Shown: positions 50,714-59,736, counted from the first letter of the stretch. The stretch is 64,000 bases of DNA from Dyadobacter fanqingshengii (GCF_023822005.2 NZ_CP098806.1:3906001-3970000); one strand, 5' to 3'. The notes: generated by a model not told the origin, from the letters alone. Numbers and translations: made by a program.

Positions 50714-52145
50714 GGTTATATTGGTCGTTTTTTACAATAGCAGATTTTTGGATGGAAATATTGACCGACTTCCGCGGCTCATTATGCAGTTCGAGGCGTG
50801 CTTCTTCCCCATACAGCAGCTTCAATTTATCCTGAATGCTGCGTATGCCATACCCTGCGCCCATTGTGTCCGGGAATGCAGGCCCGTTGTCATGCACACA
50901 CAAATGCAGCCAGTCGTTTTCCTCATAAATTTTAACCACAATTTGCCCTTGATCGGCCATTTTGGAAACGCCGTGCTTGATCGCGTTCTCGACAATGGGC
51001 TGCAAGATAAATTTTGGGACTTGTAATTCTTTCAATGTCGGATCGGTAACCTCGACTGTAAACCGGAGCCGCTCGCCAAACCTCACTTTTTCGACCTGCA
51101 AATAGGTGGCAACCATTTCCAGTTCGTTTTCAATGGTGTCGAAATAGTCGTTGGTTTTTCTTCCTGTGGTGTATCTGAAGAGTTTTGAGAGCAGCAGCGT
51201 CATTTCCTCTGCTTTGTCGGGATCTTCATGTACGAGGCTGGCAATGCTATTTAATGAATTGTATAAAAAATGGGGGTTTATACGCGCCTGCAATGCGTCC
51301 AGCTCTGCGCGGGTTTTTAGCTTTTCCAGGTTAAGCAACTGATATTCCTGATCTGAAATTTTCCTGGAAATCTGCTTTCCTTCGCGGCTGAGGAAGTAAA
51401 AAATATTCGCAACAATGATCGGGCCCCACATGTACCAATACCAGGGCGCATTCTGAGCGGCTTCATTGGGATAGAGGTTTCTGTAATTATCAACCAATGT
51501 CACCCCGAAAAAGAAATAAATGACGATACTCATCAAATTATTCATAATGAGCACTATCACCGATAAGATGAGGTGTTTAACAATTGTTCGGCTGATAAAA
51601 ACGTCGAGCCAGATTGTGATCCCCTGGGTGAGCAAAATGGTAAATACGCCCGCTACAACGTTCTGAGAAATCAGATATTGATATAGCTTGATCCTGACAG
51701 GCTCATCCGTGAAATAAATTTCAGCTGTAAAGTAAGAGATCGCATTAATCCCGTATAAAATGGTGGCTCCCAGGATAATGGCGATCAATGTTCCGATCCA
51801 GCCCTGGTTTTGAATGATGCCAATGAGGTTGAAATCCCGCCAGTTGAACGACTTTTCCTGCGAAGTAAAACTGAAATTGGCGCCCTCCACTTTTGCCCCT
51901 GAGAGATCAACGTCGGTGAGGCTGCTAAAACTTAGGTCTGCATTGCGTAGATCTGAGTTCCGGAATGTGGTCCTGTCCAGTGCGGAAAACCGAAGCTTTG
52001 CATTCCGCAGATTGGCTCCATCAAAATTAATGTCTTTCAGGCTCGAAAAGCTGAAATCAGCGTTTTCCAGGTCCATATTACTAAAATCCCTTCCATCCAG
52101 CGATGAAGCCGTCATCCGCAGGCGCTTCGTTCCCTTGTCATCCAT
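50697..52145 (-). CDS. LytS-type membrane histidine kinase with N-terminal pentapeptide repeats
   Basis: This 482-residue sensor kinase starts with about 17 pentapeptide repeats (residues 8-95, A(D/N)LxF pattern such as NADFSFSSL, GANLRNAKL, NADLSFSSL), which should fold as a right-handed beta-helix. Four transmembrane helices follow (about 116-138, 160-182, 190-215 and 235-253). After a linker comes a His-kinase domain with the phospho-acceptor His292 in INPHFLYNSLNS, then a HATPase_c domain with VENAIKHGV and GAGYGIRSIQDKL. The pentapeptide part has no signal peptide and would be cytoplasmic. A probable transcript joins it to the TonB receptor, helical-repeat and LytTR genes. Confidence 0.9.
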   Translation of the reverse strand: MDDKGTKRLRMTASSLDGRDFSNMDLENADFSFSSLKDINFDGANLRNAKLRFSALDRTTFRNSDLRNADLSFSSLTDVDLSGAKVEGANFSFTSQEKSFNWRDFNLIGIIQNQGWIGTLIAIILGATILYGINAISYFTAEIYFTDEPVRIKLYQYLISQNVVAGVFTILLTQGITIWLDVFISRTIVKHLILSVIVLIMNNLMSIVIYFFFGVTLVDNYRNLYPNEAAQNAPWYWYMWGPIIVANIFYFLSREGKQISRKISDQEYQLLNLEKLKTRAELDALQARINPHFLYNSLNSIASLVHEDPDKAEEMTLLLSKLFRYTTGRKTNDYFDTIENELEMVATYLQVEKVRFGERLRFTVEVTDPTLKELQVPKFILQPIVENAIKHGVSKMADQGQIVVKIYEENDWLHLCVHDNGPAFPDTMGAGYGIRSIQDKLKLLYGEEARLELHNEPRKSVNISIQKSAIVKNDQYNHAIPT

Positions 52146-52166
52146 ATCCTTAACTATAACGCATTT

Positions 52167-52829
52167 TTACTGATTAGTTTGGGCGAGCATCCACTCCGTT
52201 TCGGCTTTTCCCCAGTCGGGATGAATGTTGGTTTCGGGTTTAAATGCCGCAAATTTTTGTGTTGCCTTTTCCAGTAATGGTTTCGCCGGTTTTTTGCCTC
52301 CACCAAATTCCTCGGGAGTAAAAAACACGCTGGACGCTTCCAAATAATATATTCTTGGATTCTCAGCGTTGATTTTTTTGGCAGACGCTAAGTGTTCCGC
52401 AAACTTCGCGCCGTCCGCTTCCCACCGGTTCTGGGGGTCGGCAGCCAGGTGTATTTGAGATTGAAAGGCTTGCATAACCGATATTTCATCATTTGGCTTC
52501 CCTGCGATCGTCTCCGCATCCTTTAATAAGGCGGCCGCTTTCTCCAGATACTTGTCTTTTTCTTCCAGACTGGTGCCAACAAAACCGAGAATTACATTGC
52601 TATATCCCGCATAATACTTTGGAAGCCACTCTTTCGGCTCTGCAGCGGCAATGCGTTCAAACTGGTTGGCGATGTCCTGCAATGCCTTCGCGTCGGGCTT
52701 TGCCTTGTCCAAACCATTTAAAGCTTGAATGCTGGCCGTCATCGCCTGCGTGTATTTTTCATTTTGGGCTAAAACCATGCACGCGGAAAACGCGAGTGCA
52801 AGAGCAGTGAAAATGGTTCTTTTCATCAT
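52167..52829 (-). CDS. Exported helical (TPR-like) protein
   Basis: This 220-residue exported protein has a signal peptide (about 1-22, ending LAQN). The body consists of helical pairs resembling degenerate tetratricopeptide repeats (ALQDIANQFERIAAAEPKEWLPKYYAGYSNVILGF, KYLEKAAALLKDAETI, ARIYYLEAS-like). It may be a periplasmic adaptor. No enzymatic motif is seen. It lies 32 bp after the TonB receptor gene and 21 bp before the kinase gene on the same strand, so it could connect receptor status to the kinase, as an inference from order only. Confidence 0.75.
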   Translation of the reverse strand: MMKRTIFTALALAFSACMVLAQNEKYTQAMTASIQALNGLDKAKPDAKALQDIANQFERIAAAEPKEWLPKYYAGYSNVILGFVGTSLEEKDKYLEKAAALLKDAETIAGKPNDEISVMQAFQSQIHLAADPQNRWEADGAKFAEHLASAKKINAENPRIYYLEASSVFFTPEEFGGGKKPAKPLLEKATQKFAAFKPETNIHPDWGKAETEWMLAQTNQ

Positions 52830-52861
52830 TGCAGAGATTTAAGTTGATTGCTTTTTTTTGT

Positions 52862-55021
52862 TTAAATGTCATCTTTTGAAACCTTGGCCTTTTTGGAAAG
52901 CATGATCTGCATGCCTACAAAGAAATTCCTGTAACTCTGCGGGCCAACTGCGTAACGCGTCTTGCCATCGGGCGTATAGCGATAGGTAAACACATTCTTT
53001 GTATTCAAGATATTGTCAACTGAGGCGTAGAATATGACCAGGTTACCAAACACATTTTGCAGTTTGCTGGCCTGAATGTTCACATTATGGACAGGCGCTG
53101 TTTTATCTCCCAGGAAATGCTCGTTGTTTGGATTGTAATAGGGCCTGCCACTCGTGAAAGCATAAGTCATGCTCACATTGGTAGTGATTTTTTCAAACCA
53201 CTTTTTCGTGATCAGGCTGATGTTGTGATTGGAGATGAATGTGGGTGTGGTGGATTCTTCAAATTGCTGGAAAAGCCTTTTGGAATCCACAAAACTATAT
53301 GTGACCCAGTAATCGAAGTTTTTGATCGTTTTTTGGTCCCGCCAGAAAAAATCGAAACCGCGTGCGTATCCTTTTCCGGCATTGTTGGTTTCACCCCACG
53401 GAAAGCGGTAAGGGTCGGCGTCGAACTTTTGGCCGGTAAACTCGCGCACGAGTTGCGCGTAATTTTTGTAAAATGCCTCAAAACGGAATGTGCGCTGGTT
53501 TTTACAGATCTGGTAATTGAGTATTAAATGATCGGCGCGCTCGTAATCCAGGTTTTTGTTGGTGTAAAGATATTTGTAATCGGGATTTTGGTAAAATTGC
53601 CCTGCTGCCAACGAGACTTGGCTGTACTTCCCTGTTTTGTAAGCAAATGATAACCTCGGAGCCAGATTGTAGTCTTTAAGGAGCGATGAATATTCGGTCC
53701 TGAGTCCAATGCGGCCGGCAAGTTCTCTGGTAATGTAAATTTCAGATTCAACAAATGCGGCTGTGTAACGATCTTTAAGGTCATAGGATTGGCCGTCAAA
53801 ACCATTCTTTAAGCGGATTGCGTGCGCTTCGGCACCGAAAAGAATCGTATTATTTCCGGAAAGAAGCCTTGAAAGAACGATTCTGGCTTGTGTCCTTTCA
53901 TCAAAGCGGTCAAAATTGAAAGCGTCCAATGTTGTGTTATCATTATTCCGGCTGTAAGAAAAACCGGAGTTCAGCGACCAGCGTCCTTCTTTCCACGAAT
54001 CGTTATAAGTGCTGGTAACGAAGGAATTTTTGTTTTCAAGATCCAGCTTCGTTTTCCCCGACTCGCTGGCAGGATCCCGGGAATTCATGCTTAGCTGACT
54101 GTCCGAATACATTCCATAGACTTTCAGGACACCATTTTTAGTCGGTTTAAGGCGGTATGTTAATGAAGATCCTTTGAATTCGGGTTCCTGCAACCAATCC
54201 ACATTCTGTTTTACGAGAGAAAAAAGTGGTTTAAGATTACCATAATAAGCGACAGCGGAAATGCTTTGGTTTTTGGTCGCATAATCGTAGTTAAGCCCTG
54301 CATTGGCCAGGTTTAAGCTGATTCCCAAACCATTGTTACTGACCTTATCTGTGGTGTTAAGAAGCAAAACAGACGAGAGTGCCTGTCCATACTGAGCAGA
54401 ATAACCGCCCGTGCTAAACGAAGTGCCTTTGAACATGAAAGGATTAAACCTGCCGCGCGACTGCACATCGGGCAAGGAGCTAAAAAACGGGTTCTGGACG
54501 ATCATCCCATCAATCACAACTTTGGTTTCCTGGCCGGAGCCGCCCCTCACGAAAAGCCCTTCCTGCTCTCCTACGCGCTGGGCGCCGGGAAGAAACTGCA
54601 TTGCCCCCGTAATGTCGGCTGCGGCACCTGCGGTGGTTACAATGTCAAGTGGCTTCAACATGGCCATCCGTTTTTCGTCGGATGCTTCAAATGCACCGGC
54701 AGTGATCACCACCGTGTTCAGTTCATTGGCTAACTCTTCCAGCTTGACAGACAGGTCCGTTGCGTTTTCCCTTACGCCTATTTTAGTTTCAAATGCTTCA
54801 TATCCAACATAAGTTGCTGCAAGTGTAGCTGTGTCTTTTTCCGTCGTTTGAAAGCTGAAAAGGCCGTTCGCGTCTGTGGTTGTTCCGTCGTAAGTTCCTT
54901 TTAAAAATACATTGGCTCCTGGCAAAGCATTGCCTTTTTTATCAGTAATCTTCCCGCTTACCGTATTCTGCGAATAGGCAAGCGGGGAGATTAGTAGCAG
55001 GAGATAATAAAAAAGCTTCAT
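52862..55021 (-). CDS. TonB-dependent receptor with carboxypeptidase-like N-terminal domain
   Basis: This outer-membrane active transporter has 719 residues from ATG 55019-55021. It has a signal peptide (MKLFYYLLLLISPLAYSQ), a CarboxypepD_reg-like domain (about 20-95: GKITDKKGNALPGANVFLKGT) and a plug (about 110-215: GAQRVGEQEGLFVRGGSGQETKVVIDGM). A barrel fills the rest. It lacks the STN domain seen in the other receptor of this window. The C-terminus ends in a short charged tail (KKAKVSKDDI) after the last strand rather than at an aromatic residue. No SusD or DUF4249 partner is adjacent. The frame extends to 55054, but those extra residues are not signal-peptide-like. The substrate is unknown. 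Confidence 0.9.
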   Translation of the reverse strand: MKLFYYLLLLISPLAYSQNTVSGKITDKKGNALPGANVFLKGTYDGTTTDANGLFSFQTTEKDTATLAATYVGYEAFETKIGVRENATDLSVKLEELANELNTVVITAGAFEASDEKRMAMLKPLDIVTTAGAAADITGAMQFLPGAQRVGEQEGLFVRGGSGQETKVVIDGMIVQNPFFSSLPDVQSRGRFNPFMFKGTSFSTGGYSAQYGQALSSVLLLNTTDKVSNNGLGISLNLANAGLNYDYATKNQSISAVAYYGNLKPLFSLVKQNVDWLQEPEFKGSSLTYRLKPTKNGVLKVYGMYSDSQLSMNSRDPASESGKTKLDLENKNSFVTSTYNDSWKEGRWSLNSGFSYSRNNDNTTLDAFNFDRFDERTQARIVLSRLLSGNNTILFGAEAHAIRLKNGFDGQSYDLKDRYTAAFVESEIYITRELAGRIGLRTEYSSLLKDYNLAPRLSFAYKTGKYSQVSLAAGQFYQNPDYKYLYTNKNLDYERADHLILNYQICKNQRTFRFEAFYKNYAQLVREFTGQKFDADPYRFPWGETNNAGKGYARGFDFFWRDQKTIKNFDYWVTYSFVDSKRLFQQFEESTTPTFISNHNISLITKKWFEKITTNVSMTYAFTSGRPYYNPNNEHFLGDKTAPVHNVNIQASKLQNVFGNLVIFYASVDNILNTKNVFTYRYTPDGKTRYAVGPQSYRNFFVGMQIMLSKKAKVSKDDI

Positions 55022-55032
55022 GGCTAATAGCA

Positions 55033-55059
55033 TTTGTGTTCCTTGTTGACACAAATCTA
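55033..55059 (-). promoter_or_regulatory. -7 box TAGATTTG and leader hairpin of the second TonB receptor
   Basis: Minus strand 55059-55052 reads TAGATTTG, matching TAnnTTTG. TTTGTGT (55033-55039) and ACACAAA (55049-55055) are inverted repeats that overlap the box and would form a hairpin or operator directly before the receptor ATG. The overlap of box and palindrome suits a repressor site. Confidence 0.4.
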
Positions 55060-55150
55060 TCAGCCGTGAAGCCCTATGTTAAGTGAATTCCGACGAACTG
55101 CTTATTTCGAATGTATGAACACCGTTTCGGCCGGAATGAAAAAATGAAGA

Positions 55151-55786
55151 TTAAAGCTCTTCAATGGTGATATTTTTCCAACGCACTTTAATTCCGCCGC
55201 CATCGTGGATTTGCAGCGCAATGGATCCTTCTCCCGCGCCGATTTTAGCATCCGTGAAATCAACCATTTGATTACCATTCAGATAGGTTTTGACATTGTC
55301 GCCCTGCGCGCGGATTCTCAATGTGTTCCATTCGCCCATTTTCAGGAAACCTTCTTTTTCATCAGGGATCTGCACAAGCCAGTTACGGCCATAAGATTCG
55401 TAAATGCCACCCGTGTCATGGTTTGGTGGTGCAACTTCAACCTGCCAACCTGAAACCTTCGTGCCGTCCACCGTGGAGCGGAAAAATACGCCGCTGTTGC
55501 CGTTTGCCTCTTGCTTGAATTGCAATGAGAGATCGAAATTCTTGTAAAACTTGTCTGTCGTTAAATAGCCATATTTCTTGTCAGGGCCACTTTCGCAGAT
55601 CAATTCGCCGTTTTCCACATACCATTTTTCTGTTCCGTTGACCTTCCAGCCGGTCAGATCCTTCCCGTTAAATAACTTTACCGGTTTTTTTAACGGACTG
55701 GGAACGGGTGCTTTAAAAACTAAAAATGCAGAGTTGAGCAACAAAATGGCCGCAGAAAGCACTGCCAGTTGTCTAAGTTTTAACAT
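55151..55786 (-). CDS. DUF1080 (3-keto-disaccharide hydrolase-type) exported protein
   Basis: This 211-residue exported protein has a signal peptide (about 1-23). The body is a DUF1080 concanavalin-like fold: LFNGKDLTGWKVNG, ENGELICESG, NFDLSLQFKQEANGNSGVFFRS, EWNTLRIRAQGDNVKTYLNG and a C-terminal GSIALQIHDGGGIKVRWKNITIEEL. In other bacteria this family cleaves 3-keto-glucosides made by Gfo/Idh/MocA-type oxidoreductases. Such an oxidoreductase occurs at 20822-21907 but is distant, so a link is only possible. It is probably a single-gene unit. Confidence 0.87.
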   Translation of the reverse strand: MLKLRQLAVLSAAILLLNSAFLVFKAPVPSPLKKPVKLFNGKDLTGWKVNGTEKWYVENGELICESGPDKKYGYLTTDKFYKNFDLSLQFKQEANGNSGVFFRSTVDGTKVSGWQVEVAPPNHDTGGIYESYGRNWLVQIPDEKEGFLKMGEWNTLRIRAQGDNVKTYLNGNQMVDFTDAKIGAGEGSIALQIHDGGGIKVRWKNITIEEL

Positions 55787-55881
55787 AATGGATTGGGGGT
55801 TAGGATGAAAAAAATTACATTAAGAATTCGGTCAAAATACATTTTCCATTAGTTTTACGGAAATTAACCAATTGGAAAGCT

Positions 55882-56391
55882 ATGAAAAAAAACCGTTTTG
55901 TAGGGCCTTATGTGGCATTTTTTTTACTTGCAGTGTTGTCTTCGGGAGTAATTATTTCCTGCAAAGAAAAGAATGAAGACATAGTAAAGCGCAAAACGAT
56001 TACAGAGGTCATTATGGAAAACGAGCGTTTCAGTATCCTGAAAGATATCATGATACACGCTGAGATGACCGATGCATTGCGTACAGGAGAAATAACTTTT
56101 TTCGCCCCGGATAACAGTGCTTTTGGCAAAGCAAATATTTTCGCTTCAAGCGTAATTACTGGATTACCAGCAGATTCTGCGAGGAAATTGATTAATAATC
56201 ACATTATTGGTAAAAAGAGACTTGAATACAAAGACCTTTTAGTGGCAAAAGAAAAGTCACTGACGGGAAAAGAGCTGAGCCTGACAAAGACAGACAGCAT
56301 TTTCGCCGTTAACAAAGCCGATATCATTTTACCGGATATAAGCGCTGCCAATGGCGTTATCCACATTATCGACAGCCTGGCTGTTCGATGA
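55882..56391 (+). CDS. Fasciclin-domain lipoprotein
   Basis: This 169-residue lipoprotein has an N-terminal hydrophobic segment and a lipobox near SSGVIISC, followed by CKEKNEDIV. One fasciclin (FAS1) domain is visible: RFSILKDIMIHAEMTDAL, ITFFAPDNSAFGKANIF, LINNHIIGKKRLEYKDL and the C-terminal NGVIHIIDSLAV. FAS1 domains mediate adhesion or protein contacts. A surface or periplasmic location is expected. It converges on ndk across a strong hairpin. Confidence 0.9.
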   Translation: MKKNRFVGPYVAFFLLAVLSSGVIISCKEKNEDIVKRKTITEVIMENERFSILKDIMIHAEMTDALRTGEITFFAPDNSAFGKANIFASSVITGLPADSARKLINNHIIGKKRLEYKDLLVAKEKSLTGKELSLTKTDSIFAVNKADIILPDISAANGVIHIIDSLAVR

Positions 56392-56405
56392 AACAATAGT
56401 ATCAA

Positions 56406-56451
56406 AAAATAAAGCGGCCCGGTTGAACATTCAACCGGGCCGCTTTATTTT
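56406..56451. terminator. Bidirectional terminator, 22 bp stem
   Basis: Positions 56406-56427 and 56430-56451 are perfectly complementary over 22 bp (core AAAGCGGCCCGGTTGAA), with a two-base formal loop and A/T tracts at both outer ends. It serves the fasciclin gene on plus and ndk on minus. Confidence 0.9.
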
Positions 56452-56462
56452 AACGTTAATGC

Positions 56463-56882
56463 TTAGAATTGCTCGATATGGGCAAAGAAGAAGCTTCCTT
56501 CTATTTCAGCGTTTTCGTCAGAATCCGAACCGTGGATTGCGTTGGCCTCAATGGATTTTGCAAATAATTTACGGATTGTGCCTTCGTCCGCATTTGCAGG
56601 GTTAGTAGCACCAATCAGCGTACGGAAATCTGTAACTGCGTTGTCCTTCTCCAGAATCATCGGAACGATCGGGCCGGAAGACATATATTTACATAAATCA
56701 TTGTAGAAAGGGCGCTCTTTATGCACTGCATAAAATTCTCCGGCGCGTTCCGGGGTAAGCTGCGTTTTTTTCAAGGCTACAATCCGGAACCCGGCCTCCT
56801 CGATCATTTTGATAATTGCTCCCGAATTGCCATCCTGAACGGCATCCGGCTTAATCATTGTGAATGTTCTATTCGTTGGCAT
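56463..56882 (-). CDS. ndk: Nucleoside diphosphate kinase
   Basis: Ndk moves the gamma-phosphate from ATP to other nucleoside diphosphates through a phospho-His. The 139-residue length is standard. [10 protein letters not shown] (7-16) and the active His117 in NAIHGSDS are present. The hexamer-interface Kpn loop region ([13 protein letters not shown]) and EIEGSFFF near the end also match. A -7 box lies 26 bp upstream, and the gene stands alone. Confidence 0.96.
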   Translation of the reverse strand: MPTNRTFTMIKPDAVQDGNSGAIIKMIEEAGFRIVALKKTQLTPERAGEFYAVHKERPFYNDLCKYMSSGPIVPMILEKDNAVTDFRTLIGATNPANADEGTIRKLFAKSIEANAIHGSDSDENAEIEGSFFFAHIEQF

Positions 56883-56907
56883 ACTATTGGCTAAAATTTA
56901 TTTGCTG

Positions 56908-56915
56908 CAAAACTA
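56908..56915 (-). promoter_or_regulatory. -7 box TAGTTTTG upstream of ndk
   Basis: Minus strand 56915-56908 reads TAGTTTTG (TAnnTTTG) and would start transcription about 20 bases before the ndk ATG. No spaced TTG was found upstream. Confidence 0.5.
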
Positions 56916-57006
56916 CAATTTTTCATTTTATATCCTTGCTCCTTTCATCCTATCATGGTGTGTAGCCTTAAAACATAGCCTGATAACCAGCCTTTACGGC
57001 ATTATA

Positions 57007-57038
57007 TTGAGCAAATCCCAACAGTTTTATTAATTTTG
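57007..57038 (+). promoter_or_regulatory. Promoter of nrnA: TTG-N21-TAATTTTG
   Basis: TTG at 57007-57009 and TAATTTTG at 57031-57038 are separated by 21 bases, matching both elements of the Bacteroidota -33/-7 promoter. Initiation near 57045 leaves about 40 bases to the GTG start of nrnA. This is the best two-part promoter in the window. Confidence 0.7.
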
Positions 57039-57084
57039 TGGGCTCAACGCAAAGCAATTTTTCTTCTTTCCGAATTAAGTAACT

Positions 57085-58119
57085 GTGAATCAAACTGTTG
57101 AAGAGCTTAGCTCTTTTTTATCCCATCCACAAAAAATCATCATTACGATGCATCGTGACCCCGACGCAGATGCGCTGGGATCATCATTAGGCTGGGCAAG
57201 TTATTTAATTAAAAAAGGACACGAAGTTACGGTCATCAGTCCAACTGATTATACCGCCAATTTACGCTGGCTAGCTGGTATTGAGCACGTTCTGGTTTAT
57301 GAAAAGCAGGCGGATCAGGTTAAATGCAAGAACAAAATTGCGCAAGCCACATTGATATGCTGCCTCGATTTTTCAGCGCTTTCCCGGCTTAAAGATTTGG
57401 GAAAAGTGGTTGAAGAAGCCCCTGCACCCAAGCTCATGGTGGATCACCACCTTGAACCTGAGCATTTTGCGAAATGGATGGTTTGGGATACCTACGCCGC
57501 TGCTACTGCCCAGCTGATTTACAAACTGATCAAGGAACTGGAAGGAAATTCGCCTGTTACTGAAATATTCGACATTCCGATGGCTGAATGTCTGTACGCC
57601 GGCATTATGACGGATACGGGTTCATTCCGACATGGCAATGTTACTCCGGAGGTTCATTTGGCCGTTGCCGATTTAATGTTGACCGGCTTCGATTCCAGCC
57701 GCGTTCACAGACTGATCTACGACAATGCACCGCTGTCGCGCTTGCAGTTTTTAGGTTACGTACTTTCTCAAAAATTAGTCGTCCTGCCCCAGTACAGAAC
57801 TGCATACATGGTTTTGACCGAAGCGGAATTGCAAAAATTCAATTCCAGCACGGGAGAAACCGAAGGAATCGTGAATTACGGGCTGCAGGTTGAAAATGTA
57901 GTCATGTCGGCCATGTTTATCGAAAGAAAGGGCGAGGTAAAAATTTCATTCCGCTCGGTTGGAACATTCTCTGTAAGAGATCTTGCAAGCACTTACTTTA
58001 ACGGCGGAGGACATAAGAATGCATCGGGTGGAAGATCAGAACAATCAGTGAGTGAAACAGTTGCAACTTTTTTAAATATTCTCCCCGGATACCAACAAGA
58101 ACTTTTAAACGTTGATTAG
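57085..58119 (+). CDS. nrnA: Bifunctional oligoribonuclease/PAP phosphatase NrnA (DHH family)
   Basis: NrnA degrades short RNA oligonucleotides to mononucleotides and removes the 3'-phosphate of pAp. The 344-residue DHH/DHHA1 protein has MHRDPDADALGSSLG (about 21-35), CLDFSALSR, VDHHLEPEHF (the DHH motif, about 119-128), GIMTDTGSF and the DHHA1 GGGHKNASGG (about 309-318). The start is GTG 57085. FKBP follows after 55 bp on the same strand. Confidence 0.93.
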   Translation: MNQTVEELSSFLSHPQKIIITMHRDPDADALGSSLGWASYLIKKGHEVTVISPTDYTANLRWLAGIEHVLVYEKQADQVKCKNKIAQATLICCLDFSALSRLKDLGKVVEEAPAPKLMVDHHLEPEHFAKWMVWDTYAAATAQLIYKLIKELEGNSPVTEIFDIPMAECLYAGIMTDTGSFRHGNVTPEVHLAVADLMLTGFDSSRVHRLIYDNAPLSRLQFLGYVLSQKLVVLPQYRTAYMVLTEAELQKFNSSTGETEGIVNYGLQVENVVMSAMFIERKGEVKISFRSVGTFSVRDLASTYFNGGGHKNASGGRSEQSVSETVATFLNILPGYQQELLNVD

Positions 58120-58174
58120 TCTTAAATTTTTACTTCAAAAATCACATCATAATCTTTCCAATTAACACAATCCA

Positions 58175-59074
58175 ATGAATTTAAAAACAATCGGTTATGC
58201 AATGGGCGTAACTATTCTAGCAGCCGCTTGCAACCAACATAAGACGCAGGTTACTGAATCCGGCCTGAAATACCAGATTTTCGAACATGAAGATGATGCA
58301 AGAAAAGCTAAGTTGGGAGACATTATGACGTTCCATTTTGTTTTGAAAAACGGCACTGATTCCACGCTTCGCGATACATATAAAGAAGGTGCGCCGCAAA
58401 AGATGGTTTTGCAGACCCCTCAATACAAAGGCAGCTTTGAAGAAGGTCTTGCTTTACTTGCAAGTGGTGACAGCGCAAAGATTTCAATCAATGCAGATAC
58501 AATGTTCGCGAAAATCGGTCAACCAATGCCTCCTATGATCAAAAAAGGCTCTGATCTTAATTTTACCGTGAAAGTGGTGAGCGTACTTACTTCTGAGGAA
58601 TTCCAAAAGCAACTTTCCGAGGCAGGCACTAAGCAAAAAGCGATCGACGCAAAAGTAATTGAAGATTATCTAGCTAAGAATAACCTGAAAGCGAAAGCGC
58701 AGAAAACAGCATCCGGTTTAACTTACGTTGATGATGTAGTTGGAACGGGCGAAAGTCCGAAGGCGGGTGACAATGTGAAAGTTCACTATACAGGAAAGCT
58801 TTTGGATGGTAAAGTATTTGACAGCTCGAAAAACGGTGGCAGACCGCCAATCGATTTTCAGGTTGGTGTAGGCATGGTTATCCCGGGCTGGGAAGAAGGC
58901 ATTATGCTGATGAAAAAAGGCGGAAAGCGCACTTTGATTATCCCATCCGGACTTGCTTATGGAGCCGAAGGATCGCCGGGAGCTATTCCTGCAAACTCGG
59001 TCCTGTTATTTGATGTAGAACTGATCGATTTTGGAAAAGCGCCGGCGCAACAACCTGGTCCTCCAACGAGATAA
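58175..59074 (+). CDS. FKBP-type peptidyl-prolyl isomerase lipoprotein, two FKBP domains
   Basis: This 299-residue lipoprotein has a lipobox (LAAAC, Cys19). The first domain (about 25-135) is FKBP-like and more divergent (GLKYQIFEHEDDARKAKLGDIMTFHFVLKNG). The second (about 165-290) is a canonical FKBP with VKVHYTGKLLDGKVFDSS, FQVGVGMVIPGWEEGIMLMKKGGKR and PSGLAYGAEGSPGAIPANSVLLFDVEL, holding the catalytic pocket residues. It probably assists folding of envelope proteins at a membrane surface. A terminator follows at 59092-59125. Confidence 0.92.
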   Translation: MNLKTIGYAMGVTILAAACNQHKTQVTESGLKYQIFEHEDDARKAKLGDIMTFHFVLKNGTDSTLRDTYKEGAPQKMVLQTPQYKGSFEEGLALLASGDSAKISINADTMFAKIGQPMPPMIKKGSDLNFTVKVVSVLTSEEFQKQLSEAGTKQKAIDAKVIEDYLAKNNLKAKAQKTASGLTYVDDVVGTGESPKAGDNVKVHYTGKLLDGKVFDSSKNGGRPPIDFQVGVGMVIPGWEEGIMLMKKGGKRTLIIPSGLAYGAEGSPGAIPANSVLLFDVELIDFGKAPAQQPGPPTR

Positions 59075-59091
59075 TTAAATAGAAATGAATT

Positions 59092-59125
59092 AAAACGGCT
59101 GCTTCACAAGAGTGGCCGTTTTTTT
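59092..59125 (+). terminator. Intrinsic terminator after the FKBP gene
   Basis: AAAACGGC (59092-59099) pairs with GCCGTTTT (59115-59122) and is followed by more T residues to 59125. It is 17 bp past the FKBP stop. The stem sequence is shared with the terminator at 39614-39647. Confidence 0.8.
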
Positions 59126-59160
59126 GTGTAAAATGCATTTTGAATAAATATATGATTAGC

Positions 59161-59736
59161 ATGAAACTTTGCTTCGCCACCAATAATCTTCATAAGTTGA
59201 AGGAAATCCAGGCATTACTTGGTGACCAGTTTGAGCTTGTTACCCTAAGCGATATCGGCTGCGAAACGGACATTCCAGAGCCATTTGAAACGATCGCTGA
59301 GAATTCTGCCGCTAAGGCGAAATTTGTCTGGGATCATTATGGCATCAATTGCTTTGCTGATGATACAGGCCTGGAAGTAACCTCACTTCATGGTGAGCCT
59401 GGCGTCTATTCTGCACGCTATGCCGGGCCTCAGCGAAACTCAGATGATAACATTGATCTTCTGCTGAGCAATCTGGCTAGTGAGAATGATCGCTCCGCGC
59501 GATTCCTGACCGTGATTACATTGGTCATTGATGGGAAATATCAACAGTTTCAGGGAACTGTTGAAGGGCACATTATCCACGAGAAAAGAGGCAGTAATGG
59601 CTTTGGTTATGATCCCGTTTTTATGCCTGACGGTTTAACACGGACATTTGCCGAAATGACACTGGAAGAAAAATCTTCGCTGAGCCACAGGGCACGCGCA
59701 TTCGCCGGGCTGGCTGGATTTTTGAAACAATTGTAA
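59161..59736 (+). CDS. rdgB: Non-canonical purine NTP diphosphatase (RdgB/HAM1 family)
   Basis: This house-cleaning enzyme hydrolyses ITP, dITP and XTP to monophosphates. From ATG 59161 it has 191 residues, beginning KLCFATNNLHKLKEIQALL, the family N-terminus. Other signatures are FADDTGLEV (about 67-75), YSARYAGP, GFGYDPVFMPDG (about 143-154) and SHRARA (about 171-176). In-frame ATG 59152 and TTG 59140 are alternative starts that add three or seven residues. It is followed 30 bp later by the PPK2 gene. Confidence 0.93.
   Translation: MKLCFATNNLHKLKEIQALLGDQFELVTLSDIGCETDIPEPFETIAENSAAKAKFVWDHYGINCFADDTGLEVTSLHGEPGVYSARYAGPQRNSDDNIDLLLSNLASENDRSARFLTVITLVIDGKYQQFQGTVEGHIIHEKRGSNGFGYDPVFMPDGLTRTFAEMTLEEKSSLSHRARAFAGLAGFLKQL

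Noticed and set aside
52862..55786. A polysaccharide utilisation locus around the second TonB receptor
   Set aside because: There is no SusD or glycoside hydrolase; DUF1080 is a separate unit with its own start region.
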